Made by a program: the position numbers and the translations under genes | The notes under the pieces: model-generated | Told to the model about the DNA's origin: nothing | Seen by the model: only the letters and a program-made list of their open reading frames with translations | The model's database searches: none | Shown here: in pieces, positions 43,352 to 48,214 of the stretch | Position numbering within the stretch: position 1 is the stretch's first letter | Layout: every line of letters begins with the position of its first letter | From: Fimbriimonadaceae bacterium | GTDB lineage: Bacteria > Armatimonadota > Fimbriimonadia > Fimbriimonadales > Fimbriimonadaceae | Length of the DNA: 48,214 nt | Direction: 5' to 3' | Assembly: GCA_022843485.1 (NCBI GenBank) | Contig: JALHNM010000013.1 | Location: 1-48,214, forward strand

Positions 43352-44347
43352 TTAGTCGATGACCCCGAGGATCAGGTCGAACATCTCGTCGGTGATCCGC
43401 GTGGCCCGGTTCTTCTCGACGGAGCTATGAACGTTCGAGCCCGAGTGGACGCCGACGATGTACCGTGCGCCGTCGATGAGCCGGTAGACGCCGGAGCCGG
43501 ACTGCCCGTTGAAGGCGTCGATGAAGTAGTAGAGGCGGCGAGTGGTCTGGGCGTCGATCGGGTCGCTGTCGAACCACATGGTGTTCGTGGCCTTGTCGCC
43601 GGGGTAGCCCGCGAGGTTGCCCGTCTTGCCTTCGTTGTCAGTATAGGCGGCGAAGCCGAGCCAGCCGGTCGCGCCCGGGTCGCTCGGGAGCTCCAGTAGC
43701 CCGAGGTCGTAGTCGAAGTTCGCGTCTTGCACCCAGTGGTTGACCGAGGTCATGCCCGAGCGGAAGACGGTCTGGGTCGTGAAGGGGAGGTAGCCGGCGT
43801 CGCGGCCCGGGTAGACCTCGATTTTCGTCGCCCAGCCGCCCTTGGCCGACTTGTACATGCAGTGGCCCGCGGTGAGCACCCATTGGTTGTCGATCAACGT
43901 TCCCGACCCGCCGCCGATGCTGCCGTCGGGCCACGTGATCCTCAGCTTGCACTGTGTGCTCCAGGGAAAGTCCTCCGTGTTGAAGATCTGGACGCGGTTA
44001 TCCGGGCCGTACACGTTCTGGGTCGAGACCGAACCGCTGCCCGGACTGGCGATCGGGGTGCCGGACCGGTCGTTGTGAAGGAGCTCCGGAAGACCGAAGG
44101 CGGAGACCTTGCCCTCGCCGAGGCGCAGGCGGCCCGCCTTGTTCAGCCGCACGCTGCCGTAGCTTGTCCCGTCGCGGTCGACGAAGGGGCGCGTCTTGCC
44201 CGTGGACTCGTCGAGCTGGACGAACATCGCCGGGGACTTGGGGGTCGGATTGTCGAGGCCGGTGTCCTTGCGGACCTCCGCCTGGGCGCCGGCGACGGCG
44301 GCGAGAGCGGCGAAGACGAGCGTGAACGTCATGGAAGTTGCTTTCAT
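43352..44347 (-). CDS. Secreted trypsin/V8-like serine protease
   Basis: 331-residue exported protease. It has a signal peptide (MKATSMTFTLVFAALAAVAGAQA), a propeptide-like segment (about 25-120) and a chymotrypsin-fold domain (about 120-331). The catalytic triad is visible: His in LTAGHC, Asp in NFDYDLGLLEL, Ser in FNGQSGSGVY. The fold resembles glutamyl endopeptidase (V8) and bacterial S1B proteases. ATG 44347 has AGGA 8 nt upstream; ATG 44353 is the alternative. It probably works in the periplasm or medium; the target is not known. Confidence 0.9.
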   Translation of the reverse strand: MKATSMTFTLVFAALAAVAGAQAEVRKDTGLDNPTPKSPAMFVQLDESTGKTRPFVDRDGTSYGSVRLNKAGRLRLGEGKVSAFGLPELLHNDRSGTPIASPGSGSVSTQNVYGPDNRVQIFNTEDFPWSTQCKLRITWPDGSIGGGSGTLIDNQWVLTAGHCMYKSAKGGWATKIEVYPGRDAGYLPFTTQTVFRSGMTSVNHWVQDANFDYDLGLLELPSDPGATGWLGFAAYTDNEGKTGNLAGYPGDKATNTMWFDSDPIDAQTTRRLYYFIDAFNGQSGSGVYRLIDGARYIVGVHSGSNVHSSVEKNRATRITDEMFDLILGVID

Positions 44348-44689
44348 GGTCATGGTCCTGTGCGGTCGGCCCTTGGGCACTCCCGCTGGCTTTAGAGTGC
44401 GACTCCAGCCGTCACGCGCCCGTGACAGAGGTTGTTAACGGTCAGTTGGGGGAGGCGAGACTTCAGCTACTGTGCTCTGGGTCGGGCGGGCAAAGTCCCC
44501 ACTCGGTGACGGGCCCGGCCCCGGGGTTGCAGGAGTGGGGAAGGGTTGCGGGCCCCGTTCGGCAGAGGTGCGGCCTTGGCGGTCTCCCGGGATCCACACG
44601 GACGATCTAGAGAGGGTAAGCGGCTGGGGCCACCAGCGGCTCGCCCCTATCAGGCAGCGGAACGCCGCGTCTGGGCGTTGAGAAAGGCA
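44348..44689. other. Divergent intergenic region
   Basis: Contains a GTCACG-CGCC-CGTGAC hairpin near 44410 and the leader of the 44690 gene. A TACTGT near 44470 and a TATCAG at 44649 are weak -10 candidates. No supported gene. Confidence 0.4.
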
Positions 44690-45061
44690 GTGCACGAGAA
44701 CCACCTGTTCAAGACGGACGAGCGGCTGAGTGTCGGACAGCAGCAGGCCGTGCTTGTGCTGGCGGCGCGGCTCCGGCAGGACATCGAGGAGGGGGCGACG
44801 CTGGCCGACCTGATCCAGATCGCCCAAGAGGCGGGCATCAGTCGTGAGGCGGTGGAGGACGCGTACCGGACGGTCGTTTCGCAGACCAGCGAGCCCTCGC
44901 TCCGCCGCCAGCTCGGCCGCTCGCTGGGGAACGAGCTCGCCGCCGTGCACCTGACCATCGTCTGGGTCGTCGCCACGTGGCTCGGCGTCACCTTCTTGCC
45001 GATGTTCGAGATCTTCGGCCAGATCGGGGTCGGGGCTCCTTCCTCGTCGACCCCCTCTTGA
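44690..45061 (+). CDS. Small membrane protein with N-terminal helical module
   Basis: 123 residues. The helical module (about 9-62) reads ERLSVGQQQAVLVLAARLRQD and IAQEAGISREAVEDAYR, similar to the N-termini at 34471 and 46665. The end has a membrane segment (VHLTIVWVVATWLGVTFLPMF). GTG 44690 is preceded by GAAAGG at a short distance; the start is uncertain, as the frame is open back to 44546. Unknown function. Confidence 0.65.
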   Translation: MHENHLFKTDERLSVGQQQAVLVLAARLRQDIEEGATLADLIQIAQEAGISREAVEDAYRTVVSQTSEPSLRRQLGRSLGNELAAVHLTIVWVVATWLGVTFLPMFEIFGQIGVGAPSSSTPS

Positions 45062-45103
45062 GCAGAGGCCGGGCCAGGCGCTAGGGCCTGGCCCGGCAGG
45101 CCG

Positions 45104-45730
45104 TCACTCGACGACGACGAACTTCTCCAGGGCTACTGAGGCGGCGATTTGGGCGGCGCGGGTCTCTTGGGGCGTCTTCGGGCCGCCGCTCACGGCGGTC
45201 ACGAGGGGGGTCACGAGGAGCGCGGCCGCGACCTTGAGCTTGTCCGACTTCTCGTCGCTCCGACCGTCGCCCTCGGCCTCGTAGGTCACGGCGCCGGTCC
45301 GCGTGTCGACGATCGTCACGTTCATGTGGCAGCTCGAGATGGTCTTCGGTCCGAGGTTGACCCAGATCGAGCGTGTGTGGAAGGTCACGCTGGCCGTGCA
45401 GACGTAGCGGACGCCGACCGCCCGGCCGAAGCTGACGAGCTGCTCGACCGTCGCCGGCCTCGCCATGGTCGGCACCCGGAATCCCATACCGCGCCAGGAC
45501 TTGAGCGGGTCGGCCGGCTTGACCAGCTTGAACCCACCTTTGGTGAAGATCTCGGCGAGGGCGTCGGCCGCCTTGGCCCGGGAGGTGTCCGTGCCGGACT
45601 GGTCGTAGATCATCGGGAACACGGCGATGGAGCCGCGGGACGGAGCCTGGGCCGTCACGACGCCGGAACCGAGGGTTGCGACGGCAAGGAGGGAGAAGGC
45701 CTTCAAGATGTTGGATCGATTTGGCATCAT
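45104..45730 (-). CDS. Exported protein, CsgG/LpoB-like domain pattern
   Basis: 208 residues. Signal sequence (MPNRSNILKAFSLLAVATLGSGVVTAQA), then GSIAVFPMIYDQSGTDTSRAKAADALAEIFTKGGFKLV, a helix with QLVSFGRAVGVRYVCTASVTF, and NVTIVDTRTGAVTYEAEGDG, the order of the CsgG and LpoB small-protein fold. A role at the outer surface follows only by analogy. GAGAGAG precedes ATG 45730. The next gene upstream on the strand, 158 bp away, encodes a membrane protein. Confidence 0.75.
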   Translation of the reverse strand: MMPNRSNILKAFSLLAVATLGSGVVTAQAPSRGSIAVFPMIYDQSGTDTSRAKAADALAEIFTKGGFKLVKPADPLKSWRGMGFRVPTMARPATVEQLVSFGRAVGVRYVCTASVTFHTRSIWVNLGPKTISSCHMNVTIVDTRTGAVTYEAEGDGRSDEKSDKLKVAAALLVTPLVTAVSGGPKTPQETRAAQIAASVALEKFVVVE

Positions 45731-45888
45731 GCTCTCTCGTCGGCCAAAGGGACGACTTTCTCCTTGATAGCACAAGACGTGACCGAAGCAGTGCCATGGC
45801 CGCCATTTGCGACACAACTTGGCACACCGGTCGTGGCCGTCGTGGCCTGTGCGACGCCGAGCAGTGCGGGCCGCGCCCTTGGCTCTGG

Positions 45889-46665
45889 CTACCCGGAAGC
45901 GTCTGGAGTGATCCGAAGATGGAGCTCGGCGTCGGTCTCCGTGCTCGCGAGGACTGGCGCGGCCAACGGGGCCACGGACGCCGACTCGACCAGGCGGTCC
46001 ATCAGTCGGGCCGTGCGACGGCGGTCCTTGCGCCACCAACTCGCCGCGCTCGCCCGGAAGGCCGTCGCGAGACCGACTAGCGCGGCCGCCGAGAGCACCA
46101 TCGACAGCCAGGGCCGTAGCGAGTCGGCCGAAAAGAGCAGGGAAGCGAGGGCGAACCAGGCGATCACGGTCGGCACCAGCCCCGCGATGAGGCCGTTGTC
46201 GATGTGGAGGTCGAGCCGGAGCCGCACCCCCTCTGGCGCCTGGACCGCGCTGAAGTGAACCGAACCGAGGTCGTGCTTCCAGTGCCAGGTGCGGAACCGG
46301 CCCGAGACCACGCCTGGGATCGACTGCTTGAACTCGGAGTTGAGCGCCCCGACGAGCGTCTCCCAGCCTTCCAAAGTCAGCGTGCCGGGGACGATGCGTT
46401 CGACGGAGTACTCCGGCGGCGCCCCCAGCCATCGCGATTGGCCGCGGTGGTCCTCCGCGACGCCCTCGATCGCTAGTTCGGCGAGGGCGGCCGCCACGTG
46501 GCGTGGGTCGATGCCGACCTCCTCGGCGATTCGCTCCAACTCGGCCCGCGACGAACCGGCCGCCTGGGTGCGCTCGGTGCCCTCCCGCGCCTGCCGGTCG
46601 GCCGCCCGGCGCAAGACCGACAGGACCTCCCGCTCTGTGTAGACCCGGTCTTCGTGCTCGCTCAT
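45889..46665 (-). CDS. Membrane protein with N-terminal helical module, unknown function
   Basis: 258 residues. The helical module (1-68) reads YTEREVLSVLRRAADRQ and IAEEVGIDPRHVAAALAEL, as in the proteins at 34471 and 44690. A mixed alpha-beta region (about 75-160) contains VERIVPGTLTLEGWETLVGALNSEF. Two membrane helices (about 160-205; VPTVIAWFALASLLF and MVLSAAALVGLATAF) end with a basic cytoplasmic part (WWRKDRRRTARLMDRL). No family assigned. A TATCAT box lies 13 nt before the ATG. The following 239 bp up to 46904 show only a small hairpin. Confidence 0.8.
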   Translation of the reverse strand: MSEHEDRVYTEREVLSVLRRAADRQAREGTERTQAAGSSRAELERIAEEVGIDPRHVAAALAELAIEGVAEDHRGQSRWLGAPPEYSVERIVPGTLTLEGWETLVGALNSEFKQSIPGVVSGRFRTWHWKHDLGSVHFSAVQAPEGVRLRLDLHIDNGLIAGLVPTVIAWFALASLLFSADSLRPWLSMVLSAAALVGLATAFRASAASWWRKDRRRTARLMDRLVESASVAPLAAPVLASTETDAELHLRITPDASG

Positions 46666-46904
46666 GGTGCCTGCCTAGATGATATCGCGGTCGCCATTCT
46701 CGGGTTGCAGGCGAGCCTTCGCTCGCCGGACTCGTGGACGGCGGGTGGCCGGGTTGAGCGGGAGGGGTCGTGTCTGCTCAACCCGGTTCTCCGGGAACCC
46801 TCGAACCCTCGTCGCCACAAGTACTCGGGCGCCGGAAACAGCCGAGTCACCCAGCCACGGGCCGGGCCATGAAAGGGCCACCCGTCGTGCTTGGCCGCGA
46901 GGGG

Positions 46905-47159
46905 TCAGGAGCCTGCTTGGGTCTCCATCTCCAAGAGGCGGGTGTAGTAGTCCGGGATCTCGTTCAGGTGCGCCCAAGCGATCTTGCCAGTCAGCTCGTC
47001 ATCGTCGTTGGTGACGTTCGTCCTCGGGTCTTGGGTGCCGTGCTCCAGTTCGACCGACAAGCCCAACCGAAACTCTTCCAACGAGGTCACGGCCCAATCG
47101 ACGCCGATCTTGTCACCAATGCCCTTCGCCTCTTCTGGGGTGAATAGTCGACCAGCCAC
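46905..47159 (-). CDS. DUF5661 family protein
   Basis: 84 residues that match the DUF5661 pattern: LFTPEEAKGIGDKIGVDW, FRLGLSVELEHGTQDP, and TGKIAWAHLNEIPDYYTRLLEME. Function unknown; members often sit in accessory regions. A GTG at 47159 with TATCTT 6 nt upstream gives the family length, whereas the longer open frame to 47270 adds unrelated sequence. Confidence 0.85.
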   Translation of the reverse strand: MAGRLFTPEEAKGIGDKIGVDWAVTSLEEFRLGLSVELEHGTQDPRTNVTNDDDELTGKIAWAHLNEIPDYYTRLLEMETQAGS

Positions 47160-47165
47160 CCGTCC

Positions 47166-47171
47166 AAGATA
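47166..47171 (-). promoter_or_regulatory. -10 box of the DUF5661 gene
   Basis: TATCTT on the minus strand, 6 nt before GTG 47159. Confidence 0.55.
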
Positions 47172-47468
47172 CCGCCAGCGTGCACTCGGTGCCTTCCCGC
47201 GCCTGCCGCCGGGTGGCCCGGGCTGGGGCCCGAAGGGCAGGGCCGGAGCCATGAGTCTCGCCTTGAACAACCCCCGTTTGCAACCTGACGCTCGTCCGAA
47301 CCAGGGTGGCCGGGCACGACCCTCCTGACTCCCTCGCCGCCCGATCCTCGTCCTCTTCGGGCGGCAAGACCGCGATCTCTGGTTCGTTCGGGTCGGGGCG
47401 TGCGAGAATGGCGACCGCCCGCAGCTCGGAGAACTCTCTGAATCCTTAGCCCGCCCCAGCGATCGAAC
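47172..47468. other. Intergenic region with a copied fragment
   Basis: A 24-bp stretch at 47185-47208 repeats 46573-46596, from inside the 46665 gene, with one mismatch. Otherwise no supported gene or hairpin with a T-run is seen. Confidence 0.5.
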
Positions 47469-48110
47469 CTACGCCGAGCCTGGGGCCGCTTGAACGACTC
47501 CCAACTCCGCGATTGCCGTAGCCTGGCCAGTCTGCGCAAAGAGGAACCGCGCCCCGACCGCCCACCACCCCGGCCGGGCAGGCAGTTCAACCGTCCCTGG
47601 CCCGGGCAGGGCCAGCACCCGCGCCGAGCGGTAGCGCGAGAGGTACGTGCGCCGGTTCGCCGACTCCAGCCGCTGGAGCAGGAGCTCGGTGACGACCCCC
47701 TGGCCGTTCGCCGCCGAGCCCGCCACCTCCACCCGCCCCGGCCCCCCGGCCGCCTCCAGCCGCACGGAGTCGCCGAGGAACGGCGCACCGGGCGGGTCGA
47801 GCGGCACCGCCGGCGCCCCCGCGAGCAGCGCCCGCACCCCCAGCGAGCTGAACACCGCGTGGGCCTGCACCCCTGGCCCGAGCCCGAGTGCATAGTCCCG
47901 CCAGGCCGCCACCCGCCCCGGGTCGAGGTCGCGCCAGGCCCGCCCCACCCGCCGCACCCGGTCGCGCTGGGCCTGCTGGGCGGGCGAGCGCGGGTCGCGC
48001 CCCACCACCCGCTCGCGCAGCACCGACCCGCAGTCCGCCCGCACGAACACCACCCCGCCGAGCTTGCCCCGCAACCCCGGGGCCAAGAATGAGACGTCCG
48101 TCCTCGCCAT
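47469..48110 (-). CDS. Hypothetical protein, GKLGG-motif type
   Basis: 213 residues from ATG 48110. The N-terminus MARTDVSFLAPGLRGKLGG, then VVFVRADCGSVLRERV, PRSPAQQAQRDRVRRVGRAWRDL and a WRDYA block resemble a group of uncharacterised proteins (DUF6266-like) with this GKLGG...NPRT-type start; some are linked to phage structures. The rest is Ala/Gly/Pro-rich and strand-like, with no catalytic motif. AAGGCTAGG just before the ATG may be a Shine-Dalgarno. The longer open frame continues to 48212 near the window edge. Confidence 0.65.
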   Translation of the reverse strand: MARTDVSFLAPGLRGKLGGVVFVRADCGSVLRERVVGRDPRSPAQQAQRDRVRRVGRAWRDLDPGRVAAWRDYALGLGPGVQAHAVFSSLGVRALLAGAPAVPLDPPGAPFLGDSVRLEAAGGPGRVEVAGSAANGQGVVTELLLQRLESANRRTYLSRYRSARVLALPGPGTVELPARPGWWAVGARFLFAQTGQATAIAELGVVQAAPGSA

Positions 48111-48214
48111 CCTAGCCTTGATTCTCGGCTCCTCTTCCGCTTTTTCCCAGCCGTCCCCCACTGGGAGCCTCCAGCATCCGAGCACTCGACTGATCGGACA
48201 CTGAACGGACACTG

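Noticed and set aside
47087-47893. 268-codon minus-strand frame
   Set aside because: Arg/Gly/Ser-rich shadow of the 47469-48110 gene and the DUF5661 gene.

Overview
The window is a GC-rich bacterial chromosome segment. The best-fitting source is Armatimonadota of the Fimbriimonas type. This is an inference from composition and gene content: PEP-CTERM proteins with a VPEPATMLALG tail, HAF-repeat and FG-GAP secreted proteins, a chemotaxis/flagellar cluster, an orphan GlmL-type ATPase, and many divergent genes with almost no leader. No rRNA, tRNA or CRISPR array is visible, and there is no prophage or transposase gene.

Layout. 1-10 kb: two GNAT acetyltransferases, ClpB, a YciI-like protein, a GlmL/MutL-type ATPase divergent from a Uma2 nuclease, a MalK-type ABC ATPase, and two convergent paralogous PEP-CTERM proteins. 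10-18 kb: aldehyde dehydrogenase divergent from pyrF-mutY; a minus-strand pair (degenerate ADP-ribosylglycohydrolase-fold protein and a small membrane protein); a PAP2 phosphatase; a GerMN protein and a cell-wall amidase. 18-24 kb: cheW-cheA-HDOD-fliD, behind a sigma-28-like promoter. 24-30 kb: NatAB-type ABC exporter, a candidate structured RNA with a terminator, a tandem GNAT protein, TerC, and an acyl-CoA carboxylase beta subunit. 30-33 kb: an FG-GAP protein with an internal UGA, divergent from groES-groEL. 33-38 kb: an accessory stretch full of hairpin repeats, with a DUF559 nuclease, a metallophosphoesterase with a frameshifted end, an AT-richer gene flanked by gene fragments, a broken copy of the ahcY 3' end, and a hicBA toxin-antitoxin pair. 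38-41 kb: ahcY under an S-adenosylhomocysteine riboswitch, a Nudix hydrolase and a secreted protein. 41-48 kb: HAF-repeat lipoprotein, small membrane proteins, a V8/trypsin-like protease, two membrane proteins sharing an N-terminal helical module with a third at 34.5 kb, a DUF5661 protein, and a hypothetical gene at the end.

How the parts work together. Protein quality control is represented by ClpB and GroES/GroEL, each with its own inverted repeat in the promoter or leader. The che-fli operon links signal transduction to flagellar filament capping. ahcY recycles the SAH left by methyltransferases and is probably switched on by SAH itself. PyrF supplies UMP and MutY removes adenines opposite oxidised guanine.

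The strongest observations beyond gene calling are these. (1) An in-frame UGA in the FG-GAP gene is followed at the right distance by a stem-loop with an AGGUC loop that looks like a bacterial SECIS. (2) Sixteen genes have a TANNNT-like -10 box 5-8 nt before the start codon, which points to leaderless mRNAs as a normal mode of expression here. (3) A SAH riboswitch overlaps a terminator-like hairpin in front of ahcY. (4) A structured, terminator-ended RNA candidate lies near 26.3 kb. (5) The repeat-rich 33-38 kb stretch carries recombination debris around accessory genes.
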